The position numbers were made by a program, and so were the translations under genes. From VRUE01 sp036271315 (GTDB lineage Bacteria; Actinomycetota; Thermoleophilia; Solirubrobacterales; 70-9), in NCBI GenBank assembly GCA_036271315.1, contig DATBAV010000038.1, positions 62,001 to 126,000 of the forward strand: DNA of 64,000 bases, given 5' to 3'. Under the pieces are notes generated by a model. It was not told the origin of the DNA. It saw only the letters and a program-made list of their open reading frames with translations, and made no database searches. Below, piece after piece: positions 35,937 to 45,159 of this stretch; the stretch's first letter is position 1; each line of letters starts with the position of its first letter.

Positions 35937-37217
35937 ATGACGAGGTCGGCGCAGTGCTCACGGCAGGACTCGGGCGTCCGGGTCGTCACCGAGGAGGTTC
36001 CCTCGGTGCGATCCGTGGCGCTCGGGCTCTGGGTGCGCACCGGCTCCCGCAACGAGACCCCGGCCCAGGCGGGCGTCTCGCATTTCCTCGAGCACCTGCT
36101 CTTCAAGGGCACCGCGCGTTACTCGGCGATCGAGATCGCCGAGAAGCTCGACGGCCTCGGTGCCTCGGTCAATGCCGCCACCGGCAAGGAGACGACGCAC
36201 CTGCACGCGCGCTTCCTCGACGAGCACACCGAGGAGGTCTTCGACCTGCTGGCCGAGATGCTGCTGGCGCCGACCTACCCCGAAGTCGACTCCGAGCGCG
36301 AGGTCGTGCTCGAGGAGATCGCGATGTACGAGGACGAGCCGCAGGACCGCGTCCACGACATCCTCGCCGAGGCGGTCTTCGGTCAGCACCCGCTGGGCCG
36401 CCGCGTGCTTGGCGAGGCCGAGGTGATCAGCTCGGTCCCGGTTCCCGAGATCGAGGCCTATCGCAGCGCCCGCTACACAGGGGAGACGATCGTCGTCGGC
36501 GCCGCCGGCAACGTCGACCACGCCCGCATCGCCGAGCTTTCCCAGCGGCTCGTGCAGCCGCCGAGCACCGCCGCGAACGGACAACCGGCGTCGGCGCAGA
36601 CCGACGAGTCGGCCCGCCTCTGCTTCTACGAGAAGGACACCGAGCAGTACCACATCTGCTTCGGCGCTCCCGGCATCACTCGCGAGGACGAGCGGCGCTA
36701 CGCGCTTGCCGTCCTCGACTCGATCTTCGGCGGCTCGAGCTCATCGCGGCTCTTCCGCGAGGTGCGCGAGAAGCGCGGCCTCGCCTACGCCGTCGGCTCT
36801 TACAACGAGCAATACACCGACTCCGGCTTGATCGCTAGCTACGTTGGCACCCGCGAGGACAACGTCGAGGAGGCCTGCGCGATCATCGGCGCCGAGATGG
36901 CGCGGCTGCGCAGCGAGCCGGTCTCGGCCGAGGAGCTTTCGCGGGCCAAGGAGAACGTTAAGGGCCGCCTCGTGCTCTCCTCGGAGTCGACGGCGGCGCG
37001 GATGTCGCGGATCTCACGTGCCACCCTCTTCGATCTGCCGATCGACAGCCTCGACGAGATGATCGCCAGGGTCGACGCGGTCGAGGTCGACGACCTGACC
37101 GCGCTGGCCGCCGAGCTCTACGGCCCGGAGCGGCTTTCCGCCGCCTGCGTGGGTCGTGACGAGAGTCGCTTCCGCGAGGCGCTCGGGCCGGTCAGCGAGA
37201 CCCTGGTCGCGGCATGA
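35937..37217 (+). CDS. M16-family zinc peptidase (PepR/processing protease-like)
   Basis: This 426-residue inverzincin has the inverted zinc motif HFLEH at the N-terminal domain, a downstream Glu ligand in SEREVVLEEIAMYED, and the C-terminal R-Y pair region REKRGLAYAVGSY. The ATG at 35937 follows GAGGAG. The gene after pnp encodes this protease in many Gram-positive bacteria. Substrates are unknown; peptide or signal-peptide degradation is likely. It overlaps dapB by 4 bp. Confidence 0.9.
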   Translation: MTRSAQCSRQDSGVRVVTEEVPSVRSVALGLWVRTGSRNETPAQAGVSHFLEHLLFKGTARYSAIEIAEKLDGLGASVNAATGKETTHLHARFLDEHTEEVFDLLAEMLLAPTYPEVDSEREVVLEEIAMYEDEPQDRVHDILAEAVFGQHPLGRRVLGEAEVISSVPVPEIEAYRSARYTGETIVVGAAGNVDHARIAELSQRLVQPPSTAANGQPASAQTDESARLCFYEKDTEQYHICFGAPGITREDERRYALAVLDSIFGGSSSSRLFREVREKRGLAYAVGSYNEQYTDSGLIASYVGTREDNVEEACAIIGAEMARLRSEPVSAEELSRAKENVKGRLVLSSESTAARMSRISRATLFDLPIDSLDEMIARVDAVEVDDLTALAAELYGPERLSAACVGRDESRFREALGPVSETLVAA

Positions 37218-37879
37218 TCAAGGTCGCGGTCTCCGGCGCCGCCGGCCGTATGGGGCAGGCGGTCTGCGAGGCGGTCGAGGGCGCCGCCGACACCGAGCTC
37301 AGCGGCAAGGCCGATCCCTCGCTCGGGGTCGAGCTTGCCGATGTGCTCGCCGACGTCGACGTCGTCGTCGAGTTCACCACGCCGGAAACGGCGCTGGTCA
37401 ATGCCGAAGCCTGTCTGGCGGCCGGGGTGCACGTGGTCGTCGGCACCACCGGCTTCGACCTCGACGCGCTCAAGGCGGCGGCTGAGGCCTCGACCGCGAA
37501 CTGCTTCGTCGCCCCCAACTTCGCGATCGGCGCGGTACTGCTGATGGAGGTGGCCCAGACGATCGCCCGCCACATGCCCGAGTGCGAGATCGTCGAGCTG
37601 CATCACGACCGCAAGCTCGACGCGCCCTCCGGCACGGCCAAGCTCACCGCCGAGCTGATCTCCGCGGCCGGTGGCAACGTCCACGCCCCGATCCACTCGG
37701 TGCGCCTGCCGGGGCTGGTCGCCCACCAGGAAGTGATCTTCGGCGGCGAGGGGCAGACGCTCAGCTTGCGCCACGACTCGATCGACCGGCGCTCGTTCAT
37801 GCCCGGCGTGCTGCTCGCCGTGCGCAGGGTCGGCGGCCTGTCCGACCGCTTCACCGTCGGTCTGGAAAAGCTACTCTGA
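37214..37879 (+). CDS. dapB: 4-hydroxy-tetrahydrodipicolinate reductase
   Basis: This 221-residue reductase of the lysine/diaminopimelate pathway has the NAD(P)-binding VSGAAGRMGQAV, VVGTTGFD, APNFAIGAVL and the catalytic/substrate motif ELHHDRKLDAPSGTA. It is slightly shorter than the common ~245 residues, mainly in the N-terminal domain. It is followed 5 bp later by dapA, so the first two committed steps are co-transcribed. Confidence 0.95.
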   Translation: MIKVAVSGAAGRMGQAVCEAVEGAADTELSGKADPSLGVELADVLADVDVVVEFTTPETALVNAEACLAAGVHVVVGTTGFDLDALKAAAEASTANCFVAPNFAIGAVLLMEVAQTIARHMPECEIVELHHDRKLDAPSGTAKLTAELISAAGGNVHAPIHSVRLPGLVAHQEVIFGGEGQTLSLRHDSIDRRSFMPGVLLAVRRVGGLSDRFTVGLEKLL

Positions 37880-37884
37880 GCGAC

Positions 37885-38763
37885 ATGAAGGAGATTCGCG
37901 GAGTCCTTACTGCGATGGCGACGCCGTTCGACGAGAGCGGTGCGGTCGACGAGGCCGCGGCGCTGAAGCTGGCGACCTACCTGCTCGAGCACGGCTCGCA
38001 CGGTCTGGTGATCTCCGGCTCGACCGGTGAGGCGCCGACGCTGACCGACGAGGAGGCGCTGGTCCTGCTGCGTGCGGTGCGCAGGGAGGTCGGCGACGAC
38101 GTGCTGCTGGTCTGCGGCACCGGCACCAACTACACCGATCACTCGATCGAGCTGACCAGGGACGCGGCCGAGTCCGGTGCCGACGCGGCGCTGATCGTCA
38201 CGCCGTACTACAACAAGCCCAACCCAGCCGGCATCCAGGCCCACTTCGAAGCGATCGCCGCGGCGGTCCCGGGTCTGCCGCTGATCGCCTACAACATCCC
38301 CTCGCGAGTGGTCGTCAACGTGCCGCCGGAGGGGTTGGCGGAGCTGGCCAAGATCGAGAGCGTGGTCGCGGTCAAGCAGGCCAACAACGACGAGCTGCAG
38401 CCGATCGAGGGGCTTGAGATCCTCGCCGGCAACGACGACATCTTTTTCAGGACGCTCGAGATCGGCGGGGCGGGGGGGATCTGCGTCGCCTCGCACCTGG
38501 TCGGCCCGCAGATGCGCGAAGTCTGGGACGCGGCGCAGGCGGGAGACATGGAGCGGGCGCGAGAGATCGACTCCGGCCTACGCCAGGTCTACGCCGCGAT
38601 GGGCGTCACGACGAACCCGATCCCGGTCAAGGCGGCGCTGGAGATGACGGGCCTGATCCCGTCCGGAACACTTCGACTTCCCCTCGTGCCCGCCGATGTG
38701 GAGCAGAGGGCGACTGTGCGAGCCGCGCTCGAGGGCGTCGGCCTCACCTCGGTGACTCCCTAG
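37885..38763 (+). CDS. dapA: 4-hydroxy-tetrahydrodipicolinate synthase
   Basis: This 292-residue aldolase condenses pyruvate with aspartate semialdehyde. GSTGEAPTLTDEE, the Tyr in TPYYNKPNPAG and the Schiff-base Lys164 in VAVKQAN are present. The start at 37885 gives the family N-terminus (VLTAMATPFDE). Its TAG stop shares a base with the RNase J start codon (TAGTG). Confidence 0.96.
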   Translation: MKEIRGVLTAMATPFDESGAVDEAAALKLATYLLEHGSHGLVISGSTGEAPTLTDEEALVLLRAVRREVGDDVLLVCGTGTNYTDHSIELTRDAAESGADAALIVTPYYNKPNPAGIQAHFEAIAAAVPGLPLIAYNIPSRVVVNVPPEGLAELAKIESVVAVKQANNDELQPIEGLEILAGNDDIFFRTLEIGGAGGICVASHLVGPQMREVWDAAQAGDMERAREIDSGLRQVYAAMGVTTNPIPVKAALEMTGLIPSGTLRLPLVPADVEQRATVRAALEGVGLTSVTP

Positions 38764-40427
38764 TGCCCGCCAGCAAGCTGCGTGTGCTGCCGCTCGGGGG
38801 ACTGGGCGAGATCGGCAAGAACATGACCGTGATCGAGTACGACGGTCGCATCGTCATCGTCGACACCGGCCTGATGTTCCCGACCGCGGAGATGCTCGGC
38901 ATCGACCTCGTCCTGCCGGACTTCTCCTACCTGCGCGATCGCGTCGACGACATCGAGGCGATCGTGCTCACCCACGGTCACGAGGACCACGTCGGCGCCC
39001 TGCCCTACGTGCTGCGTGAGCTCGGCTCGCCGCCGGTGATCTACAGCGGCCTGCTGACGATCGGCATGGTCCGCGCCAAGCTCGACGAGCACAAGCTCGG
39101 CGACGCGCCGCTGCAGGAGCTGCCGGCGGGGCAGACGGCGCAGGCCGGCCCCTTCGAACTGGAGATGATCCACCTCTCGCACTCGATCCCCGACGCCCGC
39201 GGAGTGCTGCTCACAACCGAGGCCGGCAACGTGCTGATGACCGGCGACTACAAGTTCGACCAGACCCCGGTCGACGGTCGCCCTGCCGACATCTCACGGC
39301 TGGCAGAACTGGGGCGCGATGGGCTGACCTTGCTATGCGGCGACTCGACCAACGCCGACCGGCCCGGTGTCGCTCCCTCGGAGTCGAGCGTCGGGCCGGC
39401 GCTGCTGGAGACCTTCGGCGCCTGCGAGGGCCGCATCATCGTCACCTCCTTCGCCTCCAACATCCACCGCGTCCAGCAGGTGATCGACGCCGCCGTCCAG
39501 CTCGACCGCCGGGTGGCGCTGGTCGGCCGCTCGATGCGCAAAAACTTCAACATCGCCTCCAACCTCGGCATTGCCAAAGCGCCCTCCGGGCTTTTCATCC
39601 AGCCGCGCGAGATCGAGAGCTTTCCCGATGAGAAGGTGATCGTGATCTCGACCGGCAGCCAGGGCGAGCCGCTCTCGGCCCTGCGGCGGATGGCCAACAA
39701 CGACCATCGCGACGTCGAGCTGCACTCCGGCGACACCGTCGTCTTCTCGGCTACCCCGGTACCCGGCAACGAGCGTGCCGTCAACGAGACGATCGACCGC
39801 ATCTACGAGATCGGCGCCAAAGTCGTTACCGCCAAAGACGCCCCGATCCACGCTTCCGGGCACGGCTGGCAGGAGGAGCTCAAACTGATGCTCAACCTGA
39901 CTAAACCCCGCTACGTGCTGCCCGTCCACGGCGACCACCAGCGCCTGCGCCTGCACGCCGAGCTGGCCGAATCGGTCGGCGTCGAGCCCGAGAACATCTT
40001 CCAGGGGCGCAACGGCCTGCCGCTGGAAGTCGACCAGAACAGCGCTGGCTTCGGCGAGGAGATCCACGCTGGCGTGATCTACGTCGACGGCGTCAACGTC
40101 GGCGAGCCCGACGACGTCGCCCTGCGCGACCGCCGCGAGATCTCGGCCGACGGCCTCTTCATCGTCGTCGCCACGATCTCCTCCGAGGACGGCCACGTGG
40201 TCGCCGATCCCGAGGTGCTCTTCCGCGGCGTCGCCTTCCTCGAGGAGGCCGACGCCCTGGTCGAGGACCTGCGTGACCTGGTCGAGGACTCGCTCGAGGA
40301 CGCGGCCAAAGCCGGCACCCGCGAGCTGCACCTGGTCCAGGAAGACGTTCACGACGCGGTCGCCGGGTTGGTCTACGAGAAGCTGCGGCGGCGGCCGATG
40401 ATCGTTCCGGTTGTTGTAGAGGTCTGA
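38763..40427 (+). CDS. rnj: Ribonuclease J
   Basis: This 554-residue MBL/beta-CASP RNase has GGLGEIGKNMTVIEYD, the metal motif THGHEDHVGALP, ASGHGWQEELKLML of the beta-CASP region, PVHGDHQRL and a C-terminal domain. It degrades and matures mRNA and rRNA with 5'-exo and endonuclease activity. Linkage to dapA is common in actinomycetes. A family 2 repeat begins 16 bp after the stop. Confidence 0.96.
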   Translation: MPASKLRVLPLGGLGEIGKNMTVIEYDGRIVIVDTGLMFPTAEMLGIDLVLPDFSYLRDRVDDIEAIVLTHGHEDHVGALPYVLRELGSPPVIYSGLLTIGMVRAKLDEHKLGDAPLQELPAGQTAQAGPFELEMIHLSHSIPDARGVLLTTEAGNVLMTGDYKFDQTPVDGRPADISRLAELGRDGLTLLCGDSTNADRPGVAPSESSVGPALLETFGACEGRIIVTSFASNIHRVQQVIDAAVQLDRRVALVGRSMRKNFNIASNLGIAKAPSGLFIQPREIESFPDEKVIVISTGSQGEPLSALRRMANNDHRDVELHSGDTVVFSATPVPGNERAVNETIDRIYEIGAKVVTAKDAPIHASGHGWQEELKLMLNLTKPRYVLPVHGDHQRLRLHAELAESVGVEPENIFQGRNGLPLEVDQNSAGFGEEIHAGVIYVDGVNVGEPDDVALRDRREISADGLFIVVATISSEDGHVVADPEVLFRGVAFLEEADALVEDLRDLVEDSLEDAAKAGTRELHLVQEDVHDAVAGLVYEKLRRRPMIVPVVVEV

Positions 40428-40442
40428 CGCAAGAGCTCCCGG

Positions 40443-40535
40443 CCCGCGGGTCCTGTCACCGCAGGGGACCCACCACCCCCTGCGGTCGCTAAAGCGTCCT
40501 CGGGGGAGGTCCGCCCCTACGGTGCCACCCGCGGG
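40443..40535 (-). repeat. Dispersed inverted-repeat element, family 2, copy 2
   Basis: This is the reverse-strand copy of the element at 24226-24318, with the same 93-bp length. Its ends are CCCGCGGGT and ACCCGCGGG, so the terminal stem is kept although the sequence changed at one pair. The internal hairpin is unchanged. Confidence 0.88.
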
Positions 40536-40625
40536 AGGGACCGTTGCGGCAGGAGCTTTGCCAAGGACGAGCGCTCTCGGCAGAGCTTGCTGCGAGGGAC
40601 GAACGCCGTGCCAGAAGTTCAGGGC

Positions 40626-40670
40626 AAAAAAAGACCCGCCGGAAGATGTTGGGGAGAGTTCCGGCGGGCC
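40626..40670 (-). terminator. Rho-independent terminator of the two-component operon
   Basis: On the minus strand GCCCGCCGGAA and TTCCGGCGGGT form a long GC-rich stem with a ~14-nt loop, followed by seven T (A run at 40626-40632 on the plus strand). It lies about 50 bp after the histidine kinase stop codon. Confidence 0.9.
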
Positions 40671-40717
40671 TTGTGTCTCGTCCGCGGATAAAACTAAGTC
40701 GCCCCGCTAAAGCGGAA

Positions 40718-42172
40718 CTAAAAGGTTCTGGCGGGCTCGCTGGAGCGTTGCAGGGGGATGCGGACGCGGAACTGGGCGCCGCCTGCGGCCGATTCGCTGA
40801 CTTCGACCGTGCCGTCGTGGGAGGTGGCGACGGCGCGGACGATGGCGAGGCCGAGGCCGCTGCCGGGGCCGACGGCGGTGTCGGCCGGTCCCTCGCCGCG
40901 GACGAAGCGGTCGAAGATCTGCTCGCGCAGGCGCGGGGGGATGCCGGGGCCGTCGTCGGCGACCTCGACCACGGCTTCGTCGCCGACGCGGCGGACGTGA
41001 AGTTCGATGTGGGCACCCGGCGGTGTGTGGCGGGACGCGTTGTCGAGCAGGTTGAGGACCATGCGGTGCAGCTCGTCGGGATTGCCGGTGACCGGCAGGG
41101 CGTGCTGGTTGTCGATGTCGAGCTCGCGGTCGCCCATCAGCGGCGCCAGCTCGAGGGCGACGTTGCCGGCGATCTCGGCGAGGTCGCAGGGGCCGTGCTT
41201 TCCGGCCCGGCCGGCGTCGGCGCGGGCCAGCAGCAGTAGATCCCCCACCAGGCGACTCATTCGCTTCGAGGAACGCAGGGCGGAGTCGACCATGGCCCGG
41301 TCTTCGTCCTGATTCGGCGCGTGCAGCGAGGCCTGCAGCAGCTCCAGGTTGGCGAGAACGCTGGTCAACGGCGTGCGCAGCTCGTGCGAGGCGTCGGCGA
41401 CGAACTCGCGCTGTTTCTTCATCGCCGCCTCGCGCTCGGTGCGGGCGGCGTCGAGCGAGCGCAGCATCTGCTCCAGCGTGCGGGCGAGCTCGCCGACCTC
41501 ATCGTCGACCTTGGGGTCGGGCATGTGGCTGGAGGGATCGCCGGTGCTGGCGATCTGGCGCGCGGTCGCGGTCAGCGCCGAGATCGGCCGCATCGCTCGC
41601 CCGGCAATCGCGACCCCGGCGAGAATCGCGAGCAGGGTGCCGCCGAGGATTCCCGCCGCGATGAAGAGCCAGAGCCGGTCGACGGTCGAGTCGAGGTGGG
41701 CGATGTTGCGGCCGTACTGGATGAACCCCGTGGTGGCCCCGGATTCGCCGCTGATCCGGGTGGTCGCGACTCGCATCTGGCCGTAGTCGGAGAGGCCGAG
41801 CGAGGAGGAGGACCCCATCGGTTCGGCGCCGGTGCTTTCTTCAATCAGGTTGCCTTCGGCGTCGAACACGCGCGCCGAGGCGCCGTCGGGCCGGACGAAG
41901 TCATCCAGTTTGGGGCCGCGGAAGTGGACGCCGATCAGGGTGCTGAAGACCCGGCTTTCCGCCGCCAGCGTCTGGGCGGCGCCGCTGACCTGGCGGTTGA
42001 AGTCGTCGCGGATGCGGCTGGTCGCGACCTGTCCGATCACGGCGCCGAAGACGAGCAGGATCGCCAGGGTTAGGCCCGCTGAAACGCCGGCCAGGCGCCA
42101 GCGCACCGGCCAGCTGCTTGGACGCAGTCGAGCCGGCCAGCGGGCAGCCAGCTTGCGAGTCAGTCGCCTCAT
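40718..42172 (-). CDS. Sensor histidine kinase
   Basis: This 484-residue kinase has two membrane segments (about 27-49 and 168-190) bounding an extracytoplasmic sensor region. A HAMP domain, a HisKA domain with phospho-acceptor His263 in VADASHELRTPLTS, and an ATPase domain with LNLLDNASRHTP, VADDGPGIP and GPGSGLGLAIV follow. The ATG at 42172 overlaps the regulator's TAA (TAATG). Frames extending to 42652 only translate the regulator out of frame. The signal sensed is unknown; architecture resembles MprB/PhoR-like actinobacterial kinases. Confidence 0.94.
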   Translation of the reverse strand: MRRLTRKLAARWPARLRPSSWPVRWRLAGVSAGLTLAILLVFGAVIGQVATSRIRDDFNRQVSGAAQTLAAESRVFSTLIGVHFRGPKLDDFVRPDGASARVFDAEGNLIEESTGAEPMGSSSSLGLSDYGQMRVATTRISGESGATTGFIQYGRNIAHLDSTVDRLWLFIAAGILGGTLLAILAGVAIAGRAMRPISALTATARQIASTGDPSSHMPDPKVDDEVGELARTLEQMLRSLDAARTEREAAMKKQREFVADASHELRTPLTSVLANLELLQASLHAPNQDEDRAMVDSALRSSKRMSRLVGDLLLLARADAGRAGKHGPCDLAEIAGNVALELAPLMGDRELDIDNQHALPVTGNPDELHRMVLNLLDNASRHTPPGAHIELHVRRVGDEAVVEVADDGPGIPPRLREQIFDRFVRGEGPADTAVGPGSGLGLAIVRAVATSHDGTVEVSESAAGGAQFRVRIPLQRSSEPARTF

Positions 42173-42867
42173 TACTCCTTGAGGACGTAGCCGGCGCCGC
42201 GTTTGGTGTGCAGGAGGCGGGCCTCGCCGCCGGCCTCGAGCTTGCGGCGCAGGTTGGAGATGAAGACGTCGATCGTGTTGGTCGCCGCGGTCGGGTCGTA
42301 GCCCCAGACGTCGTCGAGCAGCCGCTCGCGCGAGACGACCAGGCGCTCGTTGCGCATCAGGTACTCGAGCAGCTCGAACTCGCGGTTGGTCAGCTCCAGC
42401 TCGCGCCTGCCGCGCTTGACCTCGCGCGTGTCCGGGTTGAGGGTGAGGTCGCTGACCTCCAGCGAAGCGGCACCACGCGGGGGGCGGCGGCGCAGCAGGG
42501 CGCGGATCCGCGCCAGCAGCTCCTGTCGCTCGAACGGCTTCACCAGGTAATCGTCGGCGCCGCTGTCGAGGCCGCTGACCCGGTCCTCGGTCTCGGCCCG
42601 GGCGGTCAGCATCAGGATCGGCACGTCGCCCTCGGCGCGCAGGCGGCGGCATACCTCGACGCCGTCGAGGCGGGGGAGGCCGAGGTCGAGGACGACGAGG
42701 TCGGGGACGAAGCCGGTGGCAACGTCAAGTGCCTCGACCCCGTCGGCACTGGTCTTCACCTCGTAGCCCTCCTGACGCAGCGAGCGGCGCAAGACGTCGG
42801 CGATCTCGGCATCGTCCTCGACCACCAGCACGCGGCCGGTGGCGGTTTCGGGCTCGGTGGTCAGCAT
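42172..42867 (-). CDS. OmpR/PhoB-family response regulator
   Basis: This 231-residue regulator has a receiver domain with acidic pocket EDD (residues 17-19), phosphorylated Asp61 and Lys110. A winged-helix DNA-binding domain (ELTNREFELLEYLMRN, TIDVFISNLRRKLE, RGAGYVL) follows. It is first in the operon with its kinase. The minus-strand TAACAT (42882-42877) lies 9 nt before the ATG, indicating a leaderless mRNA. Confidence 0.95.
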   Translation of the reverse strand: MLTTEPETATGRVLVVEDDAEIADVLRRSLRQEGYEVKTSADGVEALDVATGFVPDLVVLDLGLPRLDGVEVCRRLRAEGDVPILMLTARAETEDRVSGLDSGADDYLVKPFERQELLARIRALLRRRPPRGAASLEVSDLTLNPDTREVKRGRRELELTNREFELLEYLMRNERLVVSRERLLDDVWGYDPTAATNTIDVFISNLRRKLEAGGEARLLHTKRGAGYVLKE

Positions 42868-42876
42868 CTTGCGTCG

Positions 42877-42882
42877 ATGTTA
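42877..42882 (-). promoter_or_regulatory. -10 box of the two-component operon
   Basis: On the minus strand TAACAT is followed by 9 nt and the regulator ATG at 42867. There is no ribosome site between them, so the transcript probably starts at or next to the start codon. Confidence 0.5.
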
Positions 42883-42989
42883 GAGGCGCGACGGTCGAAA
42901 GCGCTGGAGATTTACCTGCGTTTTAAGGCATAAGCGTGGATTCGTCCGGCCGCGCAGGGGTAAACCCGCGAGCGTCGAAGGGGCTGCCC

Positions 42990-45137
42990 ATGTTCGTGCG
43001 TAACAAGAAGCGCGGTAAATCCGCGCGCCGCAAGCCGAAAGCCAAACCCAAAGCAGCCGCCAAGAGGGGGCTGCACCTGCCTCAGGCGCTGGAGCAGCGG
43101 CACCTCGATCTGATCGGGCTGTTCCTGATCGCCGCGGGCGTCTACCTCAGCTTCGTGCTCTTCTTCGGCTGGGAAGGCGGCAAGGTCGGGTACGGGATCG
43201 AAACCGGGCTTGTCTATCTGTTCGGCACGGTCGGCGCGCGCATCGCCACGGTCCTGATGCTGCTCGTCGGCGGGTTGCTGGTCACCGGAACTTCGATCTC
43301 GACCCTTGTCCGCGGCATCGGCCGGGGGCTGCGTCGGATCTTCATGGGCAGCCGCGGGGTGGCGCAGACCGCGATTCGGACTAGGCGGGACCGGCAGGAG
43401 GAAAAGACTTTCTCGTTTGAGACCCAGGCCGGGCCCACGGATGTGATGAGCGCCTACCCCGAGGAGGACGACGTCGAGCCGACGGTTGCCCTCGTCGAAG
43501 AGCCCGAGCCGGAGATAGAGGAGCCGGTGACCGAGAGCTTCGATGCCGAGCTGGCGGCGATCGAGGCGGAGGAAGAGGCCGTGGCCGTCGATCCGATCCC
43601 CGAGCCCGAGCAGGTCGCGCTGACCCCGCAGGGCAACAAGCGTGGCGTGACGATCTCGGAGGGAATCGACTACAAGCCACCGCCGGCCAAAGCGCTGGAA
43701 CGCGGCAAGGGCGACAAAGGCGTCGACCCACGCGATCACGAGATCGTCGGCCGCAAGCTGGTCGAGACGCTCGGCCACTTCGGGGTCGAGGCGAAGATCG
43801 TCGGCATCGTCAGCGGGCCGCACGTCTCTCGCTACGAATTGCGCCTGGCGCCGGGCACCAAGGTGAAGAAGGTGACCGAGCTCTCCAACGACCTCGCCTA
43901 CGCGCTGGCCTCGACCGACATCCGCATCCTCGCCCCGATCCCCGGCAAGCAGGCGGTCGGCGTCGAGGTCCCGAACGCGCGCCGGCGCATCGTCCGCCTC
44001 GGCGACATCTACTCCGCCCGGCCCGAGAAGACCTCGCCGCTGGTTGCCTGGCTCGGCAAGGGCATCGACGGCAACCCGGTCTGGACCGACCTGGCGAAGA
44101 TGCCGCACGTGCTCGTCGCCGGCACCACCGGCTCGGGCAAGTCGGGCTGCGTCAACGCGATCCTTTCCTCGATCCTGATGCAGGCCTCGCCCAACGACGT
44201 CCGCCTCGTCCTCGTCGATCCCAAGCAGGTCGAGCTCAACCACTACGAGAACGTCCCCCACCTGCTCACCCCCGTCGTCACCTCGCCGCGCCTGGCCGCC
44301 AACGTGCTGGCCAACCTGATCGGCGAGATGGAGAGCCGCTACGGGATCATGGGCCAGGCCCGCTGCCGCAACTTGGCTGAGCTCAACCGCGCCCGCGCCA
44401 AGGCCGGCGAACCGCCGCTGCCGCACATCCTCTGCGTGATCGACGAGCTCGCGGACCTAATGATGGTCTCGCCGGCCGAGGTCGAGGACTCGATCATCCG
44501 CCTCGCTCAGAAGTCGCGCGCCACCGGCATCCACCTGGTGCTGGCGACGCAGCGACCCTCGACCGACATCATCACCGGCACGATCAAGGTCAACATTCCG
44601 GCCCGCATCGCCTTCGCCGTCTCCTCGCAGACCGACTCGCGGGTGATCCTCGACCAGGGCGGCGCCGAGGCGCTGCTCGGGCAGGGCGACATGCTCTTCC
44701 GCGGCGCCGGCACCTCAAAGCTGCAGCGGATCCAGGGTGCCTTTGTCACCGAGGAGGAGACCGCCCGGATCACCAACCACTGGGCCAAGCAGGGCGAACC
44801 GGAATTCGAGGCTGAGCTGCTCGAGGTGCACGAGGAGAAGGGAGTCGAAACCGAGGGCGACTTCGACCCGGACAGCGACGACCTACTCGACGACGCGATC
44901 CGCGTCGTGGTCGAGACCGAAACGGCCTCGGTCTCGATGATCCAGCGGCGCCTGCGGGTCGGCTACACCCGGGCCGGTCGCCTGATCGACATGCTCGAGC
45001 GCCGCGGCGTCATCTCCGGTTACGAAGGCTCCAAACCGCGCCAGGTCCTGGTCACCCAGGCCGACCTGACACGACTCATTGGCGGCGGCGAGGCCGCGCC
45101 TGCCGAGCCCGAGCCCTCATCGGTAGCTCCCGACTAG
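42990..45137 (+). CDS. ftsK: DNA translocase FtsK/SpoIIIE
   Basis: This 715-residue translocase moves chromosomal DNA through the division septum. It has a basic N-terminus (KKRGKSARRKPKAK), membrane segments at about residues 40-100 and an acidic linker. The motor follows, with Walker A GTTGSGKS (about 378-385), Walker B VIDELADLM and RLAQKSRATGIHLVLATQRPS, then a C-terminal gamma winged helix (AVSMIQRRLRVGYTRAGRLI-type). The ATG at 42990 has AAGGGG upstream; a GTG at 42936 is an alternative. Fewer membrane segments are visible than the usual four. Confidence 0.94.
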   Translation: MFVRNKKRGKSARRKPKAKPKAAAKRGLHLPQALEQRHLDLIGLFLIAAGVYLSFVLFFGWEGGKVGYGIETGLVYLFGTVGARIATVLMLLVGGLLVTGTSISTLVRGIGRGLRRIFMGSRGVAQTAIRTRRDRQEEKTFSFETQAGPTDVMSAYPEEDDVEPTVALVEEPEPEIEEPVTESFDAELAAIEAEEEAVAVDPIPEPEQVALTPQGNKRGVTISEGIDYKPPPAKALERGKGDKGVDPRDHEIVGRKLVETLGHFGVEAKIVGIVSGPHVSRYELRLAPGTKVKKVTELSNDLAYALASTDIRILAPIPGKQAVGVEVPNARRRIVRLGDIYSARPEKTSPLVAWLGKGIDGNPVWTDLAKMPHVLVAGTTGSGKSGCVNAILSSILMQASPNDVRLVLVDPKQVELNHYENVPHLLTPVVTSPRLAANVLANLIGEMESRYGIMGQARCRNLAELNRARAKAGEPPLPHILCVIDELADLMMVSPAEVEDSIIRLAQKSRATGIHLVLATQRPSTDIITGTIKVNIPARIAFAVSSQTDSRVILDQGGAEALLGQGDMLFRGAGTSKLQRIQGAFVTEEETARITNHWAKQGEPEFEAELLEVHEEKGVETEGDFDPDSDDLLDDAIRVVVETETASVSMIQRRLRVGYTRAGRLIDMLERRGVISGYEGSKPRQVLVTQADLTRLIGGGEAAPAEPEPSSVAPD

Positions 45138-45159
45138 ACCCCGGTAGGACAATGTCCTG

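Noticed and set aside
40718..42652. N-terminal extension of the histidine kinase to 644 residues
   Set aside because: The extra 160 residues are the response regulator gene read in another frame. The ATG at 42172 overlaps the regulator stop and gives a normal kinase.
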